Position numbers and translations under genes: made by a program. The notes beneath the pieces were generated by a model, which searched no databases, was not told the origin of the DNA, and saw nothing but the letters and a program-made list of their open reading frames with translations. DNA of 64,000 nt from Salinibaculum sp. SYNS191 (GTDB taxonomy: Archaea; Halobacteriota; Halobacteria; Halobacteriales; Haloarculaceae): positions 434,001-498,000 of the forward strand of contig NZ_CP147838.1 of the NCBI RefSeq assembly GCF_037338445.1, read 5' to 3'. This document shows positions 43,093 through 50,981 of this stretch, piece after piece. The first letter of the stretch is position 1, and every line of letters begins with the position of its first letter.

Positions 43093-43578
43093 TCAGTCGG
43101 CGGCCACGGTCTTGGGTGCCCCGTCCTCGGAGTCCTCGACGAGGAGGGCCTGGACCCCGTCCTGGACGGTTCGCGTCCCCTGTTCGTCGGCGTGGGGGTA
43201 GACTGCCGACAGCGTATCCCCCTCGTAGACAGCCAGACAGAACGCAGGCATAACGAGCCAGTCGGTGTGCTCACCCTCGTCCGGGGTGAAACACTCGCGG
43301 GTCTGGAAGAACGGCGTCAGCCGTGTGCCCGACTCGCGGGCCCACGTCGTGAAGGACAGATAGGTGTCCCGCAGTTCATGATTGCAGTCGTCGACCGGCG
43401 TCCGCTTCACCCACTCGGCGCGCTCGACAGCGGCAATCGTGCCCTGGTCGGCGAGCGCGTCTAGCTGGTGGTGGACCTCGTCGACTTGCGTCTGTGCCGG
43501 CGGCGGTAACTCTCTCCGTTCGTACAGTTCGACACGGATTCCCCCCTCACGTTCGCTCGTGTGCATGGAATGCTCCAT
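43093..43578 (-). CDS. Haloarchaeal protein of unknown function, HTH-like start
   Basis: A 161-residue soluble protein I cannot place in a named family. Residues 10-65 (VELYERRELPPPAQTQVDEVHHQLDALADQGTIAAVE) have the helix pattern of a small winged helix seen in haloarchaeal regulators. A central FTTWARESGTRLTPFFQTREC segment and a MPAFCLAVYEGDTLSAVYPH strand pair follow. The ATG at 43578 has an AAAACGTTTTTA box 29 bases upstream. Another ATG is at 43566. It stands alone between the thiolase pair and the next leftward gene. Confidence 0.6.
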   Translation of the reverse strand: MEHSMHTSEREGGIRVELYERRELPPPAQTQVDEVHHQLDALADQGTIAAVERAEWVKRTPVDDCNHELRDTYLSFTTWARESGTRLTPFFQTRECFTPDEGEHTDWLVMPAFCLAVYEGDTLSAVYPHADEQGTRTVQDGVQALLVEDSEDGAPKTVAAD

Positions 43579-43732
43579 CGTGGCAAACGTGGTCCGGGTA
43601 GTAAAACGTTTTTATCAGATTACAATTTGAGACAACGTGTCACACTCAGTCGATTCTCATTCTGTCGATTTACACCGTTCGAGGACTTCTCCAAAAGCTT
43701 TACACGTGGAATGCCAGTCACGGAGCACGTTT

Positions 43733-44284
43733 TCAGACGTTGTCGTCGTCACCTTCGTTTACATCGTCGTCTGACACGTCATCTTTCAGGGACGCGAGCT
43801 CCGCGTCGACGTCCACCTCGACACCGTCCGGCCCCGGCTCCGCTTCGGCCCCGGTGGCCTCTAGCTGTGCCTCGATGTCGTCCTCGATGTCGCGGATGCG
43901 GGTCAGGAGTTCCCGTGCCTCGTCGTCGGGTGGTCGGCCCTCAAGCGCCTCGCCCAGGTCGGTCAGCGTCTCGTCCAGCCGCGAGAGCGTCGCGCGCCCC
44001 AGTTCGACAGCGCGCTGCCGGGTCCGGGGGCCGTCGTCCGACGGGCGGACGTCGCGTCCGTCGGCGAACCGCAGCGCGCGCTGGACGAGCCGCAGCGCCC
44101 GGATGTTCGTTTCGAGGACGAGCACGATGGCGGGGATGGTGACCTCGCTCGTGAAGCGGGCGAGTTCCCGCGGCGTCGGGGGGCGGGCCCGCCGGTCGGA
44201 CGGCTCCAGTTCGTCCTGTAGGGTCTCCAGCGACCGGGTCAACTCGGACAGAAGCGCCGGCAGGTCCGCGTCCGTCTCGCTCAT
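43733..44284 (-). CDS. Haloarchaeal helical protein of unknown function (DUF7547-like)
   Basis: A 183-residue acidic, mostly alpha-helical protein. It includes a hydrophobic segment EVTIPAIVLVLETNIRALRLVQRALR (residues about 48-73) that is too charged for a true membrane helix, and a coiled-coil second half. The pattern resembles a haloarchaeal family of unknown function (DUF7547-like, tentative). I use ATG 44284; a longer frame to 44392 would overlap the iron-box promoter region. No motif indicates an activity. Confidence 0.6.
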   Translation of the reverse strand: MSETDADLPALLSELTRSLETLQDELEPSDRRARPPTPRELARFTSEVTIPAIVLVLETNIRALRLVQRALRFADGRDVRPSDDGPRTRQRAVELGRATLSRLDETLTDLGEALEGRPPDDEARELLTRIRDIEDDIEAQLEATGAEAEPGPDGVEVDVDAELASLKDDVSDDDVNEGDDDNV

Positions 44285-44378
44285 GGGGACGCGTAGGGGG
44301 CCAGCGCACATAAGACTGCGACACGCTCCACCCGTCGGAGGACCCACGGACGCGGGGGACCGGGGAGCGCACCGCGTT

Positions 44379-44394
44379 CTTAGGCCGACCAAAA
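44379..44394. promoter_or_regulatory. Degenerate iron-box upstream of small ORF
   Basis: CTTAGG-CCGA-CCAAAA, two changes from the palindrome. It is paired with the better site at 44405; the offset of 26 bases and the CCTTTTGTTTTT between them mirror the pair at 41344/41373, which suggests a common promoter design. Confidence 0.5.
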
Positions 44395-44404
44395 TCCTTT
44401 TGTT

Positions 44405-44420
44405 TTTAGGCCCACCTAAC
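44405..44420. promoter_or_regulatory. Iron-box palindrome just upstream of small ORF
   Basis: TTTAGG-CCCA-CCTAAC, one arm mismatch, ending seven bases before the ATG at 44428. A TTTTGTTTTTA stretch centred about 25 bases upstream of that ATG is a plausible TATA box that the site overlaps. Confidence 0.7.
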
Positions 44421-44427
44421 TCAACCG

Positions 44428-44595
44428 ATGACAGTCGCCGACGACCGGCGCGGAGTCCGTGACACTGACGGTTCCGGCGGGAATGGCAGCAAAATCACCG
44501 CACACACGAGTTCGCCCGACCGGACGGTATTCACCGAACGCGGGAATACCGAGGGGTGGATTTCGACCGATACGACCGTGCCGCTTCGTCGCTGA
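44428..44595 (+). CDS. Small ORF under iron-box control
   Basis: A 55-residue frame from ATG 44428 to TGA 44593-44595. Its second half, TVFTERGNTEGWISTDTTVPL, looks like a real folded small haloarchaeal protein and not noise. A TATA-like stretch and an iron-box palindrome stand at the right distance for a leaderless start, which is the best evidence that it is expressed. It is convergent with dpsA, whose stop is 10 bases away. Function unknown; it may act in the iron response. Confidence 0.5.
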   Translation: MTVADDRRGVRDTDGSGGNGSKITAHTSSPDRTVFTERGNTEGWISTDTTVPLRR

Positions 44596-44604
44596 CGCGG
44601 GCGG

Positions 44605-45153
44605 TCAGTGCATCGTGGACTCGGAGACCAGCGTATCGCTTTCCAGGTAGTGCTCGATGTGGTGCGCGTCGTCCTCTGTCTCGACCAGAATGTCCCGGAG
44701 TATCTGGGCCGTCGCGTGGTCGCCGAGGTTCTCGGCGAGTTCCACGTGGTCGCGCAGGCTCTCGATGACGTCCCCGTAGAGCTCCATGTCGTTCGCCAGT
44801 GACGTGCGGATGTCGTAGACATCCTCGTCCTCGGCCTCGATAGTCGCGTGCTCCTGGAGGTTGCCCATGCTGGAGACCGGCGTCCCGCCCAGCGCCTGTG
44901 CGCGCTCGGCGAGTTCGTCGGCGGCCTCCTCGACGTTGCCGGCGGCCTCGCCGAGGAACAGGTGGAGGTCGCGGAACTCCGCGCCCTCGACGTTCCAGTG
45001 GTGCTTCTTGAGCTGGTGGTAGAGCACGTACGCGTCCGCGAGGTCCGCGTTCAGCGCGTCGATTATCTGCTCGGCCTTCTCCGCGTCGATGCGCAGGGCC
45101 TCGCTCTCCTCTACTGTACCGAACTCCTGGTTGACGGTCTTCTGAGTGCTCAT
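44605..45153 (-). CDS. dpsA: DpsA, ferritin-like iron-storage and DNA-protection protein
   Basis: A 182-residue Dps-family protein that forms a 12-subunit cage, oxidises Fe2+ and stores iron, protecting DNA from Fenton chemistry. The ferroxidase signature KKHHWNVEGAEFRDLHLFLGEAA is near residues 48-70, at the dimer interface as in other Dps proteins. The N-terminal tail is short and acidic and not suited to DNA binding, as in Halobacterium DpsA. A TTTAATAT box at 45178-45185 lies about 29 bases upstream of the ATG. It belongs functionally with the iron-box genes to its left. Confidence 0.95.
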   Translation of the reverse strand: MSTQKTVNQEFGTVEESEALRIDAEKAEQIIDALNADLADAYVLYHQLKKHHWNVEGAEFRDLHLFLGEAAGNVEEAADELAERAQALGGTPVSSMGNLQEHATIEAEDEDVYDIRTSLANDMELYGDVIESLRDHVELAENLGDHATAQILRDILVETEDDAHHIEHYLESDTLVSESTMH

Positions 45154-45280
45154 CGTGTTTCACGTACTCCCGCGACCATATTAAAGACTGGCATCCGAGA
45201 ACATTATTTTCTCAATCAGAAAACTAAGTGTTCGTTCCCACAAGTACACGTCGAGTAGTCGAAGTCGGGGGCGGGGTCGT

Positions 45281-45655
45281 TCAGGGCCGGGTGAGGACCA
45301 CGGCGGCGTCGCCGTCGAACCGATCCGTGTCGTCGACCAGCGACCGCGCCTGGCGGTCGTGGAGCGCGCGGAGGGCAGTCAGTTCCCGGTCGCTCAGGTC
45401 CAGCGCCGTCCCGAACTCCTCCCAGACGTGGGGTCGAAGCGCGAGCACGTAGACGGCGTCGGTCCGGTGGACGAGCGGGTCCTGGTGGAACTGGTTGCGC
45501 CACTCGTAGACGATGTCGTCCACGCCGGGCAGGTCGCGGACACGCTCCTGATGGGCGCTCGCGATGGCGCGCAACGCGTTCTGTGGGATGTCGGAGTCGT
45601 CGCTGACGGCAGCGAGGATTCGGGTCTCGAAAGCCGCCATCGGGTCGCGTGACAT
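45281..45655 (-). CDS. Small acidic protein of unknown function
   Basis: A 124-residue soluble protein. The sequence has no motif I can name; it contains a WRNQFHQDPLVHR segment, a VLALRPHVWEEFGTALDLS helix and a terminal AVVLTRP strand, giving a compact mixed fold. The ATG at 45655 has an AAATTT box 28 bases upstream; an ATG at 45664 is also possible. It is divergent from the acyl-CoA synthetase gene, with about 85 bases between the starts. Confidence 0.6.
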   Translation of the reverse strand: MSRDPMAAFETRILAAVSDDSDIPQNALRAIASAHQERVRDLPGVDDIVYEWRNQFHQDPLVHRTDAVYVLALRPHVWEEFGTALDLSDRELTALRALHDRQARSLVDDTDRFDGDAAVVLTRP

Positions 45656-45740
45656 AGGCCCCATAGGGCGGGAAGTGGCAAAATTTCCCCGACGTAGACG
45701 AGACAGTACATATATGCGCAGGGACGGTGAAGGTCAGTTG

Positions 45741-47837
45741 ATGGGTACATTAGCGACGCTATTCGCACCACAGCGCGTGGCAGTTGTCGGTGCGACGGAC
45801 CGTGAAGGGTCGGTCGGCAACGCGGTGTTCCAGAACCTCGTAGACGACTTCGAGGGGGAGGTGGTCCCCGTCAACCCGAGCAAGTCGTCGGTGCTGGGCC
45901 GGGAGTGCTACGACTCGGTTGCCGAGGTGCCACCGGTCGACGTGGCCGTCATCGTCGTCCCGCCCGACATCGCCGTCGAGGCGGTACGGGAGGCCGGCGA
46001 ACACGGCATCGAGAACGTCGTGGTCATCACCGCCGGGTTCTCCGAGTCGGGCAGCGAGGGCGCGGCCCGCGAGCGCGAACTGGTCGACATCGCCGAGGAG
46101 TACGACATGAACCTCGTCGGGCCGAACTGCGTCGGCGTGATGTCGACCAGCGTCGGCCTGAACGCGACGTTCGCGCCGCTCAACGCCAACCCGGGGAACA
46201 TCTCCTTCATGAGCCAGTCGGGCGCGTTCATCACGGCGGTGCTCGACTGGGCCAGCGACCGCGACATCGGGTTCAAGGACGTCGTCTCGCTGGGCAACAA
46301 GGCCGTCCTCGACGAGGGCGACTTCATCGAGGAGTGGGGCGCTGACCCCGACACCGACGTCGTCCTGGGCTACCTGGAGGACATCGACAACGGCCGCGCG
46401 TTCATGGAGACGGCCCGCGAAGTGACACAGGACACCCCGGTCGTCGTGGTGAAGTCCGGGCGCACTGACGCGGGGGCGTCGGCCGCCGCGTCCCACACCG
46501 GCGCAATCGCCGGCAGTGACCGCGCCTACGAGGCGGGCCTGGAGCAGGCCGGCGTCATCCGGACCGAGACGGTCCAGGAACTGTTCGACACGGCGTCGGT
46601 GCTCGCCGGCCAGCCGCTGCCGGACAACGAGAACGTCGCCATCGTGACCAACGCCGGCGGCCCCGGCGTGATGGCGACGGACGCCGTCGGCGACTCCTCG
46701 CTGTCGCTGGCCGAGTTCCGCGACGAGACGCTGTCGGAACTGGAGGAGTTCCTGCCCGACGGGGCCAACATCTACAACCCGGTCGACATCATCGGCGACG
46801 CGCCGGCCGAGCGCTTCGAGCGGACCATCGACGCGGTGCTCGACGACCCCAACGTCGGCATGGCGATCGTGCTCGCCTGTCCGACGGCGACGCTGTCCTT
46901 CGAGCGGCTGGCCGAGCAGACGGCCCGCCTGCAGGAGGCCCACGACACGCCCGTCGCGGGCGTGCTGATGGGCGGGACCTCGGCGCAGGACGCCCGAGAG
47001 GTACTCAGCGACGCCGGCATCCCCTCGTACTTCGACCCGGCCAGGGCCGTCGACAGCCTCGACCGCCTCCAGGAGTACGCGACCCTGCAGGACAGGGAGT
47101 ACACCGAACCGGAGTCGTTCGAGGTGGACGAGGAGAAGCGCGACGAAGTGCTCGCGCGGGCGGCCGAGCGCGACTCGACGCGGCTGGGCGTCGAGGCGAT
47201 GGAGTTGCTGGATGCCTACGGCATCCCGACGCCGGCGGGCCGGGTCGTCGACGACCCGGAGGAGGCCCGCGAACTCGCGGAGTCCATCGGCGGCGACGTC
47301 GTGATGAAGATCGTCAGCCCGGACATCCTCCACAAGTCCGACATCGGCGGCGTCGAGGTCGGCGTCAGTCCCGACGAGGTGTGGGACACCTACGAGGACC
47401 TGGTGGCCCGCGCCCGGCAGTACCAGCCCGACGCGTCGATTCTGGGCGTCCAGGTCCAGGAGATGATAGACTTGGAGGAGGCGACGGAGACCATCGTCGG
47501 CGTCACGCGGGACCCGCAGTTCGGCCCGCTCGTGATGTTCGGGCTGGGCGGCATCTTCGTGGAGGTGCTGGAGGACACGTCGTTCCGCGTCGCGCCGGTC
47601 CCGGAACCGGAGGCCCGCGAGATGACCGAGGAGATAGACGCGGCCCCGCTGTTGCAGGGGGCACGCGGCAGAGAGCCGGTGGACACGGACGAACTCGTGG
47701 AGGTCATCCAGCGCATCTCCCAGCTCGTCACTGACGTCCCGGCGATTACAGAACTGGACATCAACCCCGTCGTCGCGACAGCGGACGGTGTCACGGCGGT
47801 GGACCTGCGGCTGACACTCGACCAGGAGGAGCTATGA
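45741..47837 (+). CDS. acd: ADP-forming acetate/acyl-CoA ligase (fused alpha-beta)
   Basis: Makes ATP from acyl-CoA, ADP and phosphate, the archaeal way of gaining energy while releasing acetate. The 698-residue single chain fuses both subunits. A CoA-binding Rossmann domain comes first (RVAVVGATDREGSVGNAV), then two succinyl-CoA-ligase-like domains with SQSGAFITAVLDW and the phospho-histidine segment SHTGAIAGSD, and a C-terminal ATP-grasp domain from about residue 480 (VVMKIVSPDILHKSDIGGVEVGV). I use ATG 45741, which has an ACATATAT box about 27 bases upstream. It is coupled to the next gene by ATGA. Confidence 0.93.
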   Translation: MGTLATLFAPQRVAVVGATDREGSVGNAVFQNLVDDFEGEVVPVNPSKSSVLGRECYDSVAEVPPVDVAVIVVPPDIAVEAVREAGEHGIENVVVITAGFSESGSEGAARERELVDIAEEYDMNLVGPNCVGVMSTSVGLNATFAPLNANPGNISFMSQSGAFITAVLDWASDRDIGFKDVVSLGNKAVLDEGDFIEEWGADPDTDVVLGYLEDIDNGRAFMETAREVTQDTPVVVVKSGRTDAGASAAASHTGAIAGSDRAYEAGLEQAGVIRTETVQELFDTASVLAGQPLPDNENVAIVTNAGGPGVMATDAVGDSSLSLAEFRDETLSELEEFLPDGANIYNPVDIIGDAPAERFERTIDAVLDDPNVGMAIVLACPTATLSFERLAEQTARLQEAHDTPVAGVLMGGTSAQDAREVLSDAGIPSYFDPARAVDSLDRLQEYATLQDREYTEPESFEVDEEKRDEVLARAAERDSTRLGVEAMELLDAYGIPTPAGRVVDDPEEARELAESIGGDVVMKIVSPDILHKSDIGGVEVGVSPDEVWDTYEDLVARARQYQPDASILGVQVQEMIDLEEATETIVGVTRDPQFGPLVMFGLGGIFVEVLEDTSFRVAPVPEPEAREMTEEIDAAPLLQGARGREPVDTDELVEVIQRISQLVTDVPAITELDINPVVATADGVTAVDLRLTLDQEEL

Positions 47838-48961
47838 ACACACTACTCGTCACGTCGACCGAACAGAGTACAGGCAAGACGGCACTCAGCATCGCGCTCG
47901 CGCGGCTCGCACAGGAGCGCGGGCTCGACGTCGGCTACATGAAACCGAAGGGCACCCGCCTGGAGAGCGCGGTCGGCAAGACCCGCGACCAGGACCCGAT
48001 GCTCGCCCGCGAGTTGCTGGGCATCGACGCGGAGATGCACGAACTGGAGCCCATCGTCTACTCGCCGACGTTCGTCCAGGCGGCCATCCGCGGCCGCGAG
48101 GACCCCGAGGCGCTGCGCGAACGCATCGTCGAGAACTTCGAGACGCTGGCCGAGGACCGCGACCTGATGGTCGTCGAGGGCGGCGGCGAACTCTGGACGG
48201 GCGGCATCGTCGACCTGACGGACGCGGACGTCGCGGAACTGCTCGACGCCGACGTCCTGCTGACGAGCCGGTACCGCGACCCGACTGACCTGGACCAGGT
48301 ACTCGCGGCCGCGGACAGCCTGGGCGACTCGCTGTACGGCGTCATCTTCAACGCCATCGAGAACGCCGACTTCGACGGCCTCAGCGAGGACGCGATGCCG
48401 TTCCTCGACGGGCGCGGCATCGAGTCGCTCGGTGCGCTCCCGCGCGACCGGAAGCTCGCGGGCATCACCGTCGCCGACCTGGCGGACGGCATCGGCGGGA
48501 AGATGTTGACCTCCGATGCGGCGACGGACGGCTTCGTCGAACGCTTCGCGGTGGGCGCGATGGGCAGCAACGCCGCCTTCGACCAGTTCCGGCGCACGCG
48601 CAACGCGGCGGTCATCACCGGCGGCGACCGGTCGGACATCCAGACGACGGCGCTGGAAGCCTCCGGCGTCGAGTGTCTGGTCCTCACCGGCGGCTACCGA
48701 CCGTCCAGCGCCGTCATCGGCAAGGCCGAGGACAACGGCGTCCCCGTGCTGATGGTCCAGTCGGACACGCGGACGACCATCGACAGGGTCGAGGAGGCGC
48801 TCCGGTCCGGCCGGACGCGCAGTCCGGCAGCCATCGACCGGATGGCGGAACTGCTCGACGACGCCGTGGACGTGGAGGCGCTCGTCGGCACCGGGAGCGA
48901 CGGCGGGGCAAGCGACGACGCCGAAGTCACTGACGACGGCGACAGCGACGACGACGAGTAG
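47834..48961 (+). CDS. Phosphotransacetylase-family protein with P-loop and DRTGG domains
   Basis: A 375-residue protein with the N-terminal AAA_26/BioD-like P-loop (TSTEQSTGKTALSIALA) and a DRTGG-type domain around residues 215-320 (FRRTRNAAVITGGDRSDIQTTALEASGVECLVLTGGYRPSSAV). This is the front half of bacterial Pta without its catalytic acetyltransferase domain, so it is probably regulatory. The four-base overlap with the ADP-forming acetate-CoA ligase gene points to a role in controlling acetate or acyl-CoA metabolism. The C-terminus is a disordered acidic tail. Confidence 0.85.
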   Translation: MNTLLVTSTEQSTGKTALSIALARLAQERGLDVGYMKPKGTRLESAVGKTRDQDPMLARELLGIDAEMHELEPIVYSPTFVQAAIRGREDPEALRERIVENFETLAEDRDLMVVEGGGELWTGGIVDLTDADVAELLDADVLLTSRYRDPTDLDQVLAAADSLGDSLYGVIFNAIENADFDGLSEDAMPFLDGRGIESLGALPRDRKLAGITVADLADGIGGKMLTSDAATDGFVERFAVGAMGSNAAFDQFRRTRNAAVITGGDRSDIQTTALEASGVECLVLTGGYRPSSAVIGKAEDNGVPVLMVQSDTRTTIDRVEEALRSGRTRSPAAIDRMAELLDDAVDVEALVGTGSDGGASDDAEVTDDGDSDDDE

Positions 48962-49014
48962 CGCAGCCCGCCACTGTTGTTTCAGTTATACTATCTGATA
49001 TGCGTCAGACACAC

Positions 49015-49100
49015 TTATTTTCCCCAAGATGTTATGCCGGTGTGGAGCCAGTTGGCTCCGTAGTGTCACACGCAGGGGCTCCCCTGCCCCTTCGTTCCCT
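49015..49100 (+). ncRNA. Candidate small structured RNA between two convergent genes
   Basis: A TTATTTT box at about 49015-49021 is followed 25-30 bases later by two perfect inverted repeats in a row: GGAGCC-AGTT-GGCTCC (49044-49059) and GCAGGG-GCTC-CCCTGC (49072-49087). Each would give a hairpin with a four-base loop. The first is further enclosed by GTGTG/CACAC. They lie where neither neighbour needs a promoter. An alternative is a two-way terminator for the convergent genes. A third, weaker repeat, TCTGA...TCAGA, is at 48994-49009. Confidence 0.35.
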
Positions 49101-49135
49101 TTGGTACTCAACCGCGAGCGACGCCACCGGAGCCG

Positions 49136-49744
49136 TCAGTCGGTCAACTCCGCGAGGACGAACGGGACGGTGCTTCCGAGCGGGTCGTCGACGCGGCGCT
49201 CCCAGACCACCTCGAACCCGGCGGCCGCCAGCAGGTCGCGGGTGCCCCGCATCCCCGGAGTGCTGAAGTACATCGACTCGCCACTCTGCAGCCAGTTCGA
49301 GCGGACCTGTTCGTACGAGGAGGAGCCGACGGTCATCAGCACCCGGCCGCCCGGCCGGAGGACGCGCGCGAACTCGTCGTAGACCTCGCCGTGGCGGTCG
49401 CGGTCGACGTGGAAGACGGCGTGGTAGGCGGTGACAGCGTCGACGCTGTCGTCGGCGAGCGGAATCGAGAGCATATCGCCCTGGAGAACGTGCGCGTCGG
49501 GGACGTTCCGGCGGGCCAGTTCGACCTGCCGGCGTGCGACGTCCATCCCGATAGCGGTGGCACCGGTGACGTTCGCCAGCGTCCGCCGGCCGTCGCCACA
49601 GCCGACGTCGAGGACAGTCGCGTCCGCCGGGAGGTCGGCGCAGAGTTCGCCGACGAGGGCGGCGTCCTCGCCGTCGGCGCGGCGCGTGGAGGCGTAGGCG
49701 TCTGCGACCCGTTCCCAGGCGGCCTTGACCTGACTGCGGTCCAT
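49136..49744 (-). CDS. Class I SAM-dependent methyltransferase
   Basis: A 202-residue methyltransferase of the type-11 kind. Motif I TVLDVGCGDGRRTL is near residues 43-56, motif II GMDVARRQVELARRN follows, and motif III-IV is QGDMLSIPLADDSVDAVTAYHAVFHV, ending with EFARVLRPGGRVLMTVG. The start MDRSQVKAAWERVADAYA is typical of small-molecule methyltransferases. Substrate unknown. It follows the site-2 protease gene on the same strand with 40 bases between. Confidence 0.8.
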   Translation of the reverse strand: MDRSQVKAAWERVADAYASTRRADGEDAALVGELCADLPADATVLDVGCGDGRRTLANVTGATAIGMDVARRQVELARRNVPDAHVLQGDMLSIPLADDSVDAVTAYHAVFHVDRDRHGEVYDEFARVLRPGGRVLMTVGSSSYEQVRSNWLQSGESMYFSTPGMRGTRDLLAAAGFEVVWERRVDDPLGSTVPFVLAELTD

Positions 49745-49784
49745 GCCAACTCAAGGGCCGCCGTCGGAATCCCGCTTTCGGTGG

Positions 49785-50912
49785 TCAGCCCGTGATGACG
49801 ATTGGCACGGGCGTGAAACAGAGCGCGCCCAGCACGAGCGTCAGCACTGCGACGGCCCGGCGACGCGAGCCGACCGGGGACTCGTCGACGGGCGTGGCGC
49901 TACCGAAGCGGGCGGCGATGAGGACGAGGATACCCCAGAACACCCAGATGCCGGCGGCGCGGCCGTCGCCGAAGAACGTGAGGTACCCGGCGAGACCGAA
50001 CAGGAAGGCGGGGACGAGCTTCTGGACGGTCCCGATGCGGTCGCCGATGACCGCGCGGGTGACGTGCGCGCCGTCGAGTTGCCCGACCGGCATCAGGTTG
50101 AGCAGCGTGACGAGACAGCCGACCCAGCCGCCGATGACGACGGGGTTGACGATGACGCCGGGCTGGTCGTACACAAGCGGCTGGCCCAGCACCGCCGCGA
50201 TGCCCTGGATGAGCAGCGGGTAGCCCAGTTCGATGCGGGTGATGATCGAGGACGCACCGACCTCCACCGGCGGCAGGGATACGCCGACCGCGGTGACGAC
50301 GACGGTAGCGGCCAGGCCGGCGAGCGGGCCGGCGACGCCGATGTCGAACAGCGCGTCGCGGTCCGGGATGGTGTCTTTCATCCGGATGACGGCCCCGAAC
50401 GTGCCGAGAGCGTTGGGAATCGGGATGAAGTAGGGCAGCGTCGCCTCGACCTCGTGGCGGCGGCTCAGGACGTAGTGGCCGAGTTCGTGGACCGCGAGGA
50501 CGCCGAGGACGGAGAGGGTGAAGGGCAAGGCGTACACGACCGAAATCGGGTTCTCGGCGACGGGGATGCCGTACCACTGCGCGCCGGCGAACAGCGTGGT
50601 CACCACCGTCGCGAGGAAGAGGACGACGTTCGTCCACGGAATCCCGTCGACGGACAGCGACCGCTCGGTCGCGACGAGGACGTACTCGCCAGTCTCGTAG
50701 TTCATCCGGACGCGGTATCCCCGCTTGCGAAAGCGGGGCGCGACGTTCCGGACGACCTCCTCCTCGTCGCCCAGCGGCTCACCGTAGTAGCGGATGTCGC
50801 CGTCGTCGATTTCGACCTCGTAGACTGTGAACGCGTCACCGAGGACGCTGGGGTGGGGGAAGTCACCGCGCATCGAGGGCGGCGACTCGCCCGTTATTGG
50901 CGACGTGGCCAT
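49785..50912 (-). CDS. Site-2 protease family (M50) intramembrane metalloprotease
   Basis: A 375-residue membrane protease. The zinc motif HELGH is in LGVLAVHELGHYVLSRRHE (residues about 145-163), with the third ligand aspartate in NLMPVGQLDGAHV. About seven membrane segments are visible. Before them, a 110-residue cytoplasmic domain (DAFTVYEVEIDDGDIRYYGEPLGDEEEV) precedes the core, as in archaeal S2P relatives. It probably cuts membrane-bound regulators or cleaned-up signal peptides. The ATG lies 70 bases from the divergent-strand boundary with the phosphatidyltransferase gene, also on the minus strand. Confidence 0.9.
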   Translation of the reverse strand: MATSPITGESPPSMRGDFPHPSVLGDAFTVYEVEIDDGDIRYYGEPLGDEEEVVRNVAPRFRKRGYRVRMNYETGEYVLVATERSLSVDGIPWTNVVLFLATVVTTLFAGAQWYGIPVAENPISVVYALPFTLSVLGVLAVHELGHYVLSRRHEVEATLPYFIPIPNALGTFGAVIRMKDTIPDRDALFDIGVAGPLAGLAATVVVTAVGVSLPPVEVGASSIITRIELGYPLLIQGIAAVLGQPLVYDQPGVIVNPVVIGGWVGCLVTLLNLMPVGQLDGAHVTRAVIGDRIGTVQKLVPAFLFGLAGYLTFFGDGRAAGIWVFWGILVLIAARFGSATPVDESPVGSRRRAVAVLTLVLGALCFTPVPIVITG

Positions 50913-50981
50913 CGGATACGAGTAGGGGTTGCAGCCTTAAATTCCTGTTTTCGGGTGGGAGGCAGCGGCGCGCGAGCGTCC

